This document shows, piece after piece, positions 24,905 through 33,343 of a DNA stretch of 64,000 bases. The stretch's first letter is position 1, and the number at the start of each line of letters is the position of its first letter. The DNA lies in NCBI GenBank assembly GCA_041396905.1, contig JAWKXQ010000012.1:26997-90996 (forward strand). Reading direction: 5' to 3'. A program made the position numbers and the translations under genes. The DNA is from JACXVD01 sp020446665. GTDB lineage: Bacteria; Pseudomonadota; Alphaproteobacteria; Sphingomonadales; Sphingomonadaceae. The notes beneath the pieces were generated by a model, which saw only the letters and a program-made list of their open reading frames with translations, was not told the DNA's origin and searched no databases.

Positions 24905-26554
24905 ATGAGTATCAATATCGGCCCCCCGGCATCGGACGAGCTGCGGCCCCGCATCACTGTGATCGGTGTTGGCGGCGCTGGCGGTAACGCGATTGCCAAT
25001 ATGATCGAGGCCGAAATCGAAGGTGTCGATTTCATTGTCGCCAATACTGATGCGCAGGCGCTGAACCAGTCCAACGCACCAACCAAGTTGCAGCTTGGCC
25101 CCGATATTACGGGCGGCCTTGGTGCCGGCGCGCGGCCCGAAGTGGGCAAGGCAGCGGCGGAAGAAACCGTCAGCGAGCTGGAAGATGCGCTGGAAGGCGT
25201 CAATATGTGCTTCATCGCTGCCGGTATGGGTGGCGGCACGGGCACTGGCGCAGCGCCGGTGATTGCTGAAGCTGCCCGGCGCAAGGGTGTGCTGACGGTT
25301 GGTGTAGTGACCAAACCCTTCCTGTTCGAAGGGACGCGCCGCATGCGCGCCGCCGAGGCTGGCATTGAAGAACTGCAGAAGCATGTCGATACGCTGATCG
25401 TCATTCCCAACCAGAACCTCTTCCTGGTCGCGAAGGCGGAAACGACCTTCAAGGAAGCCTTCGAACTGGCAGACGAAGTGCTGCAGCAGGGCGTGCGCTC
25501 CATCACTGACCTGATGGTGATGCCGGGCCTCATCAATCTCGACTTTGCAGACGTGCGCTCCGTGATGAGCGAAATGGGCAAGGCGATGATGGGTACGGGC
25601 GAGGGTGAAGGTGAAAATCGCGCACTGGAAGCTGCCGAACGCGCCATCGCCAACCCGCTGCTCGACGGCGTGAGCATGCAAGGCGCGAAGGGCGTGATCA
25701 TCTCCATCATCGGCGGCGAAGATATGAAGCTGCTCGAAGTCGATGAAGCGGCGAACCATATTCGCGAGCTCGTGGATGAAGACGCGAACATCATCTGGGG
25801 CAGCGCCTTCAATCCCGACCTGTCCGGCCGTATCCGCGTATCCGTGGTTGCTACCGGAATCGAGCAAGGCGCCGAAGGAATTGACGCGAGCAGCGGGACG
25901 ATGTCGCTCGCTGCGGCACGTGCGCCCAAGCGCCCGGTGCTGGAGCTTCCGGCAGAAGACGAAGCCGATTTCGAAGACGAGTTCGAGGAAGAAGACGAAT
26001 CCTTTGTCCCTGCACCTGCGCCTGAACCAGTCGCCTTTGACGAGGCGGAAGAAGACGAGGAAGAAGGCGAAGACGACGATGTTGACGGCATTGTCGATCC
26101 ACTTGCCGGCATGCGCAGCGATGCAGAAGACGAAGATGAAGAGGATTGGGGAGAGGAAGCTGATTCGTCGGGCAGCGTGACTTCCGAAGAGGAAGATGGC
26201 TGGGAAGACGATGATGAACCCGCGCCTGTCCCGAAGAAGGAAATGCTCGATCTGAGTTCAGCCTCTGTCGATGGTGACACAGGTGGTGATGAATTACTGC
26301 TGGATGCAGACCGCTTGGCAGAGGAAGATGAGCCGGTTCAGGGCGGCGCTGCGCCGCGTCGCAAGGGCCTCGTGTCCGGCGGCAGTGGCGGGAGCGGTGG
26401 CACCAGTGGCGGCGCGGGCAGCACGCTGTTTGAACGCATGGCCAATCTGTCGCGTGGTTCATCTTCCGATGACGATGAAGAAGATGATGACGGCGGTGAT
26501 GGTGCTTCCTCGGTCAGCATTCCGCGGTTTCTTGGGCGGCAGAACAACCAGTAA
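24905..26554 (+). CDS. ftsZ: Cell division protein FtsZ (long acidic linker)
   Basis: Tubulin-like GTPase forming the Z ring, 549 residues. The start ATG at 24905 follows GGAGGGA. The GTPase core (about 1-320) includes GVGGAGGNA, the tubulin signature GGGTGTG (109-115) and the synergy-loop region DLMVMPGLINLDFADV. The C-terminal linker (about 321-530) is very long and highly acidic, with runs of D/E and several Gly/Ser stretches. The protein ends in the conserved C-terminal peptide SIPRFLGRQ, which binds FtsA and other partners. Alphaproteobacterial FtsZ proteins commonly have long linkers; this one is among the more acidic patterns I know. Confidence 0.98.
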   Translation: MSINIGPPASDELRPRITVIGVGGAGGNAIANMIEAEIEGVDFIVANTDAQALNQSNAPTKLQLGPDITGGLGAGARPEVGKAAAEETVSELEDALEGVNMCFIAAGMGGGTGTGAAPVIAEAARRKGVLTVGVVTKPFLFEGTRRMRAAEAGIEELQKHVDTLIVIPNQNLFLVAKAETTFKEAFELADEVLQQGVRSITDLMVMPGLINLDFADVRSVMSEMGKAMMGTGEGEGENRALEAAERAIANPLLDGVSMQGAKGVIISIIGGEDMKLLEVDEAANHIRELVDEDANIIWGSAFNPDLSGRIRVSVVATGIEQGAEGIDASSGTMSLAAARAPKRPVLELPAEDEADFEDEFEEEDESFVPAPAPEPVAFDEAEEDEEEGEDDDVDGIVDPLAGMRSDAEDEDEEDWGEEADSSGSVTSEEEDGWEDDDEPAPVPKKEMLDLSSASVDGDTGGDELLLDADRLAEEDEPVQGGAAPRRKGLVSGGSGGSGGTSGGAGSTLFERMANLSRGSSSDDDEEDDDGGDGASSVSIPRFLGRQNNQ

Positions 26555-26558
26555 TTTC

Positions 26559-26597
26559 GGCCGGTAAGTCCGGGTGTGCCGGCCTGTTTGTGGCCGG
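26559..26597 (+). terminator. Alternative hairpins after ftsZ (possible terminator/attenuator)
   Basis: GGCCGG (26559-26564) can pair with CCGGCC (26579-26584), followed by TGTTTGT. The same CCGGCC can instead pair with GGCCGG at 26592-26597 around a 7 nt loop. The two stems are mutually exclusive. The T-run is short, so termination efficiency is uncertain. Confidence 0.35.
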
Positions 26598-26626
26598 TTC
26601 ATCCAATCTTTCTATATGCCTGCCAG

Positions 26627-28603
26627 ATGAGGCAAAACGTGCAAGCTGCAGGTATTCGCAACGCCCGACGCGCCGCCGTGATTAGCGGTGCTCTTGCTGC
26701 GTTTTCTTGCGGTTTACCAACTTCGGTTTTCGCACAAGAAGCATCGCAGGCCGTGGTGCAGCCCTTGCCTCCGCCAGCGGTGCAGGATCTCAACGATGCA
26801 CTTTCCCGGCTCGCCCGCAATACGCGCGATGTCGATGCGTTGATTGACGCGGGCACCGCCGCGCTCAAGCTGGGTGATGTGGAAGGGGCCATTGGCTTCT
26901 TTGGCCGCGCAGACGAGCTTTCGCCCGGCAATGCACGAGTAAAGGCTGGTCTTGCCGGTGCCTTTGTCCGGTCGGAGCGCCCGATTGAAGCGTTGCGGCT
27001 GTTTGCAGAAGCGGAAAAGGCCGGAGCCTCTACGCTGGAACTGGACGGCGAACGGGGGCTGGCTTTCGATCTCGTGGGGGACAATGCCAGCGCGCAGGCC
27101 CATTATCGCCGTGCTCTGACACAGAGCGAAGATGCGGAAACACGCCGTCGGCTTGCCCTTAGCCTTGCCATCTCCGGTGACCGGCAGGGTTTCGAAGCGA
27201 CTTTGCTGCCGCTGCTGCAAAAGGGTGACCGGACAGCCTATCGTACCCGCGCCTTTGGGCTGGCTGTGCTGGGTCAGGAAGGGGAAGCAGTGCAGGTCGC
27301 CGCACAGGCCATGCCCGCTGATCTGGCGCAGCGTATCTCCCCCTATCTGACCTACATGCCGCGCCTTACCCGCCCGCAGCAGGCCGCTGCTGGTAATCTG
27401 GGTATTTTCCCCAAAGCCGCGCAGATTGGACGCGACGATCCGCGCATCGCGGCATATTCCGGACCGGGTTCGCGCCCGCAACCCGTGCGCGGGGCAGACC
27501 AGCGGCTGGCACCCGCTGGCGAACCACTCGGCCCACGTGAAGACACGCGCAGCGGCCGCCGTCGTCCGGGCCGGGCCTCAAGCTCGGTCGAAAAAGTCGA
27601 GGCTGCCAAAGAGCCCACGCCAGCGGTGAAGGAGCAACGGGCTGCGCGCAAGGAAGAGCCACGCCGGGTCGCGCGTGCGGAATTGCCCGCAGTCACTCCG
27701 CCCCAAGCGGTAGCTACGCCCGATCCGAAGCGGGAGCCGAAACTACCCGAACCGCCGGTGCAGGCGACACCCGAACCGAAACCGCTTGAAGCAAAGCCGG
27801 AGCCGCCTCCAGCTGCCCCGGAACCCCCAAGGCCGAGTATTTCTGTGGCAGAGCCGGAACCCCCGGCTGCACCTAAGCCGGAGCCTGCGGCTGAACCGGA
27901 ACCTTCGGCCAAGTCTCCTGTCTCGCAGCAGCAGCCTGCGCGGGTGGCGGCCAATGATTTCGACTTGGGTAAGCTGCCTGGGGCCACTGCCGCTGCGCCC
28001 GCTGCAGAGCCTGCTGCGGCGCCGGAATCAGCGGCTCAGACAGGAGTGGCCAAACCGAAACCTGAAGTGATGAAGGCGGAAGCATCAAGGCCTGAGGTGG
28101 TTACCCCTCCAGTGGCCGCTCCGCAGCCCGAAGCTGCGCCTGAACCCGTCCAGCAGCCTGAACCCGAGCCTGCGCCGCAAGAACCCGCCAGCGTTGCCGA
28201 TGCCTTTGCAGATTTGTCCCTGCCCGTTGCAAGCAAGCCAGCCCCTGCGCGCGGCGCAGTGGACATTACCAAGATCAAGCCGCCGCGTGAGAAGGAAGAA
28301 CCGCCAGCAGCCAAGGAACCGGAGAAACCCAGACATCCCAGCCGGATATGGGTTCAACTGGCCACCGGGCGCGACCGCGACGCATTGCGTTTTGACTGGC
28401 GACGTTTTGAACGCAAGTCTGCTGATATTCTGAAAGGAAAGGGCCCCTTCGTAACGCCCTGGGGTCAGGCCAATCGCCTGCTGGCTGGTCCGTTCAGCAG
28501 CAGCAAGGCCGCCAATGAAGCGATGAACAAGCTTAAGGAAGAAGGGATTGAGACCTTCACCTTTACCAGCCCGGAAGGGCAGGAAATTGAAGAGCTTAAG
28601 TAG
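26627..28603 (+). CDS. TPR and SPOR domain protein
   Basis: A 658-residue exported protein starting at ATG 26627, with a signal-peptide-like segment (RRAAVISGALAAFSCGLPTSVFA, then cleavage near residue 37). An N-terminal tetratricopeptide region (about 55-240) is followed by a long Pro/Glu/Ala-rich linker (about 270-560). A C-terminal SPOR domain (about 570-658, RIWVQLATGRDRDAL to EEGIETFTF) binds denuded septal glycan in the SPOR family. Being 72 bp downstream of ftsZ, a role in septal wall remodelling is likely by inference. The frame is open upstream to 26576 but without a signal peptide at its start. Confidence 0.88.
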   Translation: MRQNVQAAGIRNARRAAVISGALAAFSCGLPTSVFAQEASQAVVQPLPPPAVQDLNDALSRLARNTRDVDALIDAGTAALKLGDVEGAIGFFGRADELSPGNARVKAGLAGAFVRSERPIEALRLFAEAEKAGASTLELDGERGLAFDLVGDNASAQAHYRRALTQSEDAETRRRLALSLAISGDRQGFEATLLPLLQKGDRTAYRTRAFGLAVLGQEGEAVQVAAQAMPADLAQRISPYLTYMPRLTRPQQAAAGNLGIFPKAAQIGRDDPRIAAYSGPGSRPQPVRGADQRLAPAGEPLGPREDTRSGRRRPGRASSSVEKVEAAKEPTPAVKEQRAARKEEPRRVARAELPAVTPPQAVATPDPKREPKLPEPPVQATPEPKPLEAKPEPPPAAPEPPRPSISVAEPEPPAAPKPEPAAEPEPSAKSPVSQQQPARVAANDFDLGKLPGATAAAPAAEPAAAPESAAQTGVAKPKPEVMKAEASRPEVVTPPVAAPQPEAAPEPVQQPEPEPAPQEPASVADAFADLSLPVASKPAPARGAVDITKIKPPREKEEPPAAKEPEKPRHPSRIWVQLATGRDRDALRFDWRRFERKSADILKGKGPFVTPWGQANRLLAGPFSSSKAANEAMNKLKEEGIETFTFTSPEGQEIEELK

Positions 28604-28747
28604 AATTTGTGCACAGGCTTTGCCGCCTTTTTGCACAAGCTTTGAACAAGTCTGCCCAGTTCTCCCCAAGCGTTGATTGCGGACGGATTGCGCGAAAGGG
28701 GGCATCGCGGGCATTCATCGCGCGATGGTTAAGACAGGCATAATCCG

Positions 28748-29254
28748 ATGAGAGCAGGCGAAGGCGATTTTGCGCGTGATGACGATGCCGCGCCGCTCGA
28801 TATGCTGGCGGCCCTGTTCGAAGCGCGCGGCTGGGATTTCGAATTCCACGCGGAAGATGAACTGTCCGGCGAAGTGCAGGGCAGCTGGACCAAATATCAG
28901 CTGCGCGGCATCTGGCGGCCGGAAGACAATGTCCTCCAGCTTATCTGCCTGCCTGATATTCGCGTGCCGCAGGCCAAGCGCATGGCCGCATTCGAGCTGC
29001 TTTCGATGATCAACGAACAGGTCTGGGTCGGCCATTTCGATATCTGGTCGAAAGGCGGCGTGCTGCTCTATCGCCACGGGCTGATGCTGGGTGATGACGG
29101 ACTGCTCAGCCTGTCACAGGCGCAGTCCATGGTCGAAACCGCGCTGGATGAATGCGACCGCTTTTATCCGGCCTTCCAGTTCGTGTTGTGGAGCGACCGA
29201 TCCCCGCGCGAAGCATTGGACAATGCACTGGTGGATGCTGCGGGCGAAGCCTAG
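28748..29254 (+). CDS. YbjN domain-containing protein
   Basis: A 168-residue cytosolic protein of the YbjN (sensory transduction regulator-like) family. This fold resembles type III secretion chaperones, and family members are linked to stress and division phenotypes. The pattern LAALFEARGWDFEFHAEDELSGEV followed by WRPEDNVLQLICLPDIRVP and the helix pair near the C-terminus fits. No enzymatic motif is seen. It lies 32 bp upstream of proC and is probably cotranscribed with it. Confidence 0.85.
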   Translation: MRAGEGDFARDDDAAPLDMLAALFEARGWDFEFHAEDELSGEVQGSWTKYQLRGIWRPEDNVLQLICLPDIRVPQAKRMAAFELLSMINEQVWVGHFDIWSKGGVLLYRHGLMLGDDGLLSLSQAQSMVETALDECDRFYPAFQFVLWSDRSPREALDNALVDAAGEA

Positions 29255-29286
29255 CCGGACGGCGTTTTTTGCGGCATGGCGGCGGC

Positions 29287-30093
29287 ATGACAGACTTCAA
29301 TTCCATCCTGCTTGTCGGCTGCGGCAATATGGGCGGCGCCATGCTGCGCGGCTGGCTGGCTTCTGGCATTGCGCCAGCGAGTTTCACCATCGTCGATCCG
29401 CAACTGGACAGCGCACCACAAGGGGTGACGTTGCTGCGGGACTATCCGCAAGGGGCATTTGACGCGATCCTGCTGGGGGTGAAGCCGCAAATGCTGGATG
29501 CGGTGGCGGGTGATGTCGCGCCGCTCGCTGGTAAAGACACAGTGATCCTGTCGATGCTGGCGGGGGTAGAACTGGATACGCTGCAGGCGCGCTTTCCGGC
29601 CGCGAAGGGCTATGTGCGCGTGATGCCCAATCTTGCGGCTTCACTCGGGAAATCGCCGGTCGGAATGGCGGAGAGTGGCCTCGACGACGCCCAGCGCGAT
29701 GCGTTGGCGGCGCTGATGGACCGGCTGGGCGCGGCGGAATGGATTGCGGAGGCGCAATTCAACCTCGTGACTGCGCTGGCCGGATCGGGGCCGGGCTTTG
29801 TCTACCGCTTTATCGACGCCTTGGCGGCAGGTGGCGCAAATCTCGGCCTGCCGCCGGAAACGGCGCAGCGTCTGGCGCTGGCGATGGTGGAGGGGGCCTC
29901 GGCCCTGGCCGCGCAGTCAGCTGACTCCCCGGCCATATTGGCGCAGCGTGTTGCCAGCCCGGGCGGAACGACGGAAGCTGGCCTGAAAGTGCTGGATGAT
30001 GGCGCAGCGATGGCCCGCCTGGTGGAAGAAACCTTGCGCGCGGCGCGGGATCGGGGGGAAGAGCTGGCCGAAATGGCCCGCAATCAGGGTTAA
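29287..30093 (+). CDS. proC: Pyrroline-5-carboxylate reductase ProC
   Basis: NAD(P)H enzyme catalysing the last step of proline synthesis, 268 residues from the ATG at 29287. The frame is open further upstream inside the YbjN gene, but the Rossmann motif LLVGCGNMGGAML starts right after this Met. Conserved family segments are YVRVMPNLAASLGKSPVGM, ALAGSGPGFVYRFIDAL and SPGGTTEAGLKVLDD. The ribosome-binding site is weak, so translation may rely on coupling with the upstream gene. proB, the first pathway gene, lies separately at 33.3 kb; proA is not in the window. Confidence 0.96.
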   Translation: MTDFNSILLVGCGNMGGAMLRGWLASGIAPASFTIVDPQLDSAPQGVTLLRDYPQGAFDAILLGVKPQMLDAVAGDVAPLAGKDTVILSMLAGVELDTLQARFPAAKGYVRVMPNLAASLGKSPVGMAESGLDDAQRDALAALMDRLGAAEWIAEAQFNLVTALAGSGPGFVYRFIDALAAGGANLGLPPETAQRLALAMVEGASALAAQSADSPAILAQRVASPGGTTEAGLKVLDDGAAMARLVEETLRAARDRGEELAEMARNQG

Positions 30094-30216
30094 GGCCTGT
30101 AAACGTCTTTCGTCCGGTTTCTCTTGAAAAATCCTATGGAATTACCGATATTCCACACATTACCGGTCCATCCCCACTCCCCCCTTAAGGGCCGGCAAAC
30201 GGAGTTTGGAAGAGAA

Positions 30217-30996
30217 ATGGCAAATTGGAATGACCCCCGCGATACCCGGCAGGGATTCGGTGTGTCTCCCAGCCTGAATGGCGAAGTGATGGGTGCAGAA
30301 GGCACCACATTTGACGCCGGGCTGCGCAAGCACATGCTGTCGATCTACAACTACATGGCCTCTGGCGTACTGCTGACCGGCATCGTCGCGCTGGTGACAG
30401 CCAGCACTGGCCTCGCGATTTCTTTCGCCAGCGGGCCTCTGATGTGGCTGGTGGCGCTGTCGCCGCTCGCCATCGTCTTCGCCATGAGCTTTGGCCAGAA
30501 CAAGTTCTCCACCGCTACGCTGCAGATGATGTTCTGGGGCTTTGCAGTGCTGATGGGCCTGTCGCTTTCGACGATTTTCCTCGTCTATACCGGCGCATCC
30601 ATCGCGACGACTTTCTTCGCCACGGCGGGCGCCTTCGCGGGCCTGAGCCTGTTCGGCTACACCACGAAGAAGGATCTGTCGGGCTTCGGCAGCTTCCTGA
30701 TCATGGGCGTGGTTGGCCTGATCATCGCCAGCGTGATCAATATCTTCCTGGGTTCCAGCATTCTTGATCTTGCCATCAGCTTCCTCGGCGTGCTGATCTT
30801 CGCAGGCCTGACCGCCTACGATACGCAGCGGTTGAAGCATGAATATCTGGCGATCCAGAACCTGAAGGTGACCAATCCTGCCATCGCGCAGGCTTATCCG
30901 CTGGGCAAGCTGGTGATCATGGGGGCGCTGAACCTCTATCTCGACTTCATCAACATGTTCCTGTTCCTGCTGCGCTTCATGGGTTCGCGCGAGTAA
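30217..30996 (+). CDS. Bax inhibitor-1/YccA family membrane protein
   Basis: A 259-residue inner-membrane protein with about seven transmembrane helices, of the BI-1 (UPF0005) family, whose bacterial members are calcium-leak or protease-modulating proteins. GGAAGAG precedes the chosen ATG at 30217; the open frame further upstream is not conserved-looking. The cytoplasmic N-terminus (GLRKHMLSIYNYMASGVLLTGIVAL) and the C-terminal AGLTAYDTQRLKHEYL and GALNLYLDFINMFLFLLR are diagnostic. It is followed by a rho-independent terminator. Confidence 0.93.
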   Translation: MANWNDPRDTRQGFGVSPSLNGEVMGAEGTTFDAGLRKHMLSIYNYMASGVLLTGIVALVTASTGLAISFASGPLMWLVALSPLAIVFAMSFGQNKFSTATLQMMFWGFAVLMGLSLSTIFLVYTGASIATTFFATAGAFAGLSLFGYTTKKDLSGFGSFLIMGVVGLIIASVINIFLGSSILDLAISFLGVLIFAGLTAYDTQRLKHEYLAIQNLKVTNPAIAQAYPLGKLVIMGALNLYLDFINMFLFLLRFMGSRE

Positions 30997-31034
30997 TCGC
31001 CCGCAACTGATCGCAAAAAGGATTCGATTTATCG

Positions 31035-31070
31035 TGCCCGGGGTGCCCAGTGCATCCCGGGCATTTTCTT
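31035..31070 (+). terminator. Rho-independent terminator
   Basis: TGCCCGGG (31035-31042) pairs with CCCGGGCA (31056-31063), an 8 bp GC-rich stem with a 13 nt loop, followed immediately by TTTTCTTTG. It ends the unit containing the BI-1 family gene. Confidence 0.75.
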
Positions 31071-31160
31071 TGCTTCATTCCCGGTCTAGGTGTGAACTTT
31101 ATACTGGCCGCGAACGACCAGTCAGGTGAAATGATACTGTCCTAGGAGGGGTGCAGCCCA

Positions 31161-31928
31161 ATGGCCGCAGCAATGCCGATCAAGATTACTCGTGTATCTG
31201 CCCGCAATATGGCCGTCGCCGCAGGGGTTGCTGTGCTGGCCGCCTGTGCAACTCCCGTACCACCGCCTCCGCCGCCACCTCCGCCCGTGCAGAAAATCAT
31301 TCCCCCGCGGCCAGTGCCGCCGGGTGGCGCGGCCTATATCATGGAAATTCCGCCGCTGGGCGTGGACGGACTGCGCATGACGGTCAATCGTGGCCTCAGC
31401 AATGACGAGCGCACCTGGCATTTCCGGTCGGCATGGAATGTGGCAGCGCTCAATTGTGTGTCCGCAGAACAACAGCCGATTCTGGATGCCTATTCTTCCT
31501 ATATCAGCGTCCATGCGCGGACCCTGAGCGCGGTCAATTCGCGGATCGACGCGGCCTATCGCAAGAATTACAGCTCAAGCCGCGATGCGATCCGGGCCCG
31601 TGAATCGAAGATGACCTCGGTCTATAACTTCTTCACCTTGCCAGCCGCGCGGCGTGATTTCTGCAATGCGGCGCTGGATATCGCCAATCGCGCAATGATG
31701 GCGCCGAAATTTGATGCGAACGAATTTGCTGCCGCCAATTTTTCGATTTTCGAACAGCCGTTCGAGACTTTCTACAATTCCTATGAGCAGTATCAGCGGG
31801 ATTCTGCCGCGTGGGATGCGGAATATGGCGCTGAATACGGCGCGTCTCAGCCCGGCTATGTAGCTGTGCATGGTACGCCAGCGCAGCCCACTGATGCAGG
31901 CAGCAGCAATAGCGACGGTGGCGGTTAG
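31161..31928 (+). CDS. Hypothetical lipoprotein
   Basis: A 255-residue protein with a type II signal peptide: a basic N-terminus, a hydrophobic stretch and the lipobox LAAC with the lipidated Cys at residue 29. A polyproline stretch (PVPPPPPPPPP) follows, then a helical domain with many aromatic and Arg residues (about 75-225) and a Gly/Ser tail. Residue +2 after the Cys is Ala, so outer-membrane sorting is expected in the E. coli scheme. AGGAGGG lies 10 bp before the ATG. I recognise no function. Confidence 0.75.
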   Translation: MAAAMPIKITRVSARNMAVAAGVAVLAACATPVPPPPPPPPPVQKIIPPRPVPPGGAAYIMEIPPLGVDGLRMTVNRGLSNDERTWHFRSAWNVAALNCVSAEQQPILDAYSSYISVHARTLSAVNSRIDAAYRKNYSSSRDAIRARESKMTSVYNFFTLPAARRDFCNAALDIANRAMMAPKFDANEFAAANFSIFEQPFETFYNSYEQYQRDSAAWDAEYGAEYGASQPGYVAVHGTPAQPTDAGSSNSDGGG

Positions 31929-32026
31929 AGAGACGAGAATGGCGAGAGAAATCACTTTTCTCCCCATTTCGCCTAAGCTAAATTGCTTTCTTCCGGCGGG
32001 GCATTGCTCACCGGGCAGACTGGAAC

Positions 32027-32102
<76 letters not shown>

Positions 32103-32216
32103 GTTGTGTTTTTGTTTTTGTTGTCCGCCCACTATCCAGCGTGCGGACGAAGGAACGAATAGCACTCAAAAAACTAAAGACTCCCGAAAAAGGAAGAAAC
32201 CCTCTAACGGGGCGCC

Positions 32217-33285
32217 ATGCATTTCCTTGACCAGGCCAAGATCTATCTCAAATCCGGCGCGGGTGGCCCGGGGGCTGTCAGCTTCCGGCGCGAAAAATAT
32301 GTCGAATATGGCGGCCCTGACGGCGGCAATGGCGGCAAGGGCGGCGATATCGTGTTCGAGGCCGTACAGGGTCTCAATACTCTGATCGATTTCCGCTATT
32401 CCCAGCATTTCAAGGCGAAACGCGGCGGACATGGCATGGGCCGTGACCGGACAGGTGCCGGTGCGCCCGATCTGGTGATCAAGGTGCCGGTGGGCACGCA
32501 GGTGATCAGCGACGAGGATGGCGAAACCGTGCTCGCCGATTTCACGGAAGTCGGCCAGCGGGTGACGTTCCTCGAAGGTGGCATGGGCGGGCGTGGCAAT
32601 GCCAGTTACAAGACCAGCACCAACCGCGCGCCGCGCCAGCATCAGCCGGGCGAACCGGGCGAGGAACTGTGGGTCTGGCTGCGGCTGAAGCTGCTCGCAG
32701 ACGTTGGCTTGCTGGGCATGCCCAATGCCGGCAAGAGCACTTTCATCAACGCTGTGTCGAATGCGCGGGCGAAAGTTGGCCATTATGCCTTCACCACGCT
32801 CGTGCCCAAGCTGGGCGTGGTGCACCACAAGGGCCGCGAATTCGTGCTCGCGGATATTCCCGGCCTGATCGAAGGGGCAGCGGATGGCGCGGGGATTGGC
32901 GACCGTTTCCTGGGCCATATCGAACGCTGCCGCGTGCTGATCCATCTGGTCGATATTTCCGGCGAGGACCCGGCTGCGGCGATGCGCGTGGTGGAAGAAG
33001 AGCTGGGAAGCCTATGGCGAAGGGCTGGACGAAAAACCGCATCTGGTGGTGCTCAACAAGATTGACCTTGCCGATGAAGAGCTGGTCGCTGGCTTTGCCG
33101 AAGAGATGATGGCGGCCGGGGCAGATCAGGTCTTTGCCGTCTCTGGTGCGACAGGGCAGGGGATTTCCGAATTGCTCGATGCGGTGCTGGCCTATCTGCC
33201 GGACCGCACGGCCACGGAAACCAAGGGGGCCGAAGTCGAGGATGTGGATCAGGACGATGAAGGCAGCAACTGGTCGCCCATCTGA
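32217..33285 (+). CDS. obgE: GTPase ObgE/CgtA (frameshifted as read)
   Basis: Ribosome-associated, normally essential GTPase involved in 50S maturation and stringent response. The N-terminal Obg fold (1-158, glycine-rich YGGPDGGNGGKGG) is intact, and the G domain has G1 GMPNAGKST (167-175) and G3 DIPGLIEGA. After EEELG the frame breaks: an extra G in GGG at 33005-33007 throws it into a false end at 33065. The correct frame continues with EAYGEGLDEKPHLVVLNKID (G4 NKID), SGATGQG and an acidic tail to 33285. Restored, it has about 355 residues. A sequencing error is more likely than a real mutation. Confidence 0.93.
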
Positions 33286-33343
33286 TCATAATGCTCGCAA
33301 CTCGGGGCTATCGCGTCGCGATTTCTCTCGCTAATCCGCGCGC

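Noticed and set aside
26559..26597. A riboswitch downstream of ftsZ
   Set aside because: Only short alternative stems are visible and no known aptamer pattern; I list it as a possible attenuator instead.
32113..32160. GTCCGC...GCGGAC hairpin after tRNA-Ala as a terminator
   Set aside because: No T-run follows it on either strand; the T-rich stretch lies before the stem.
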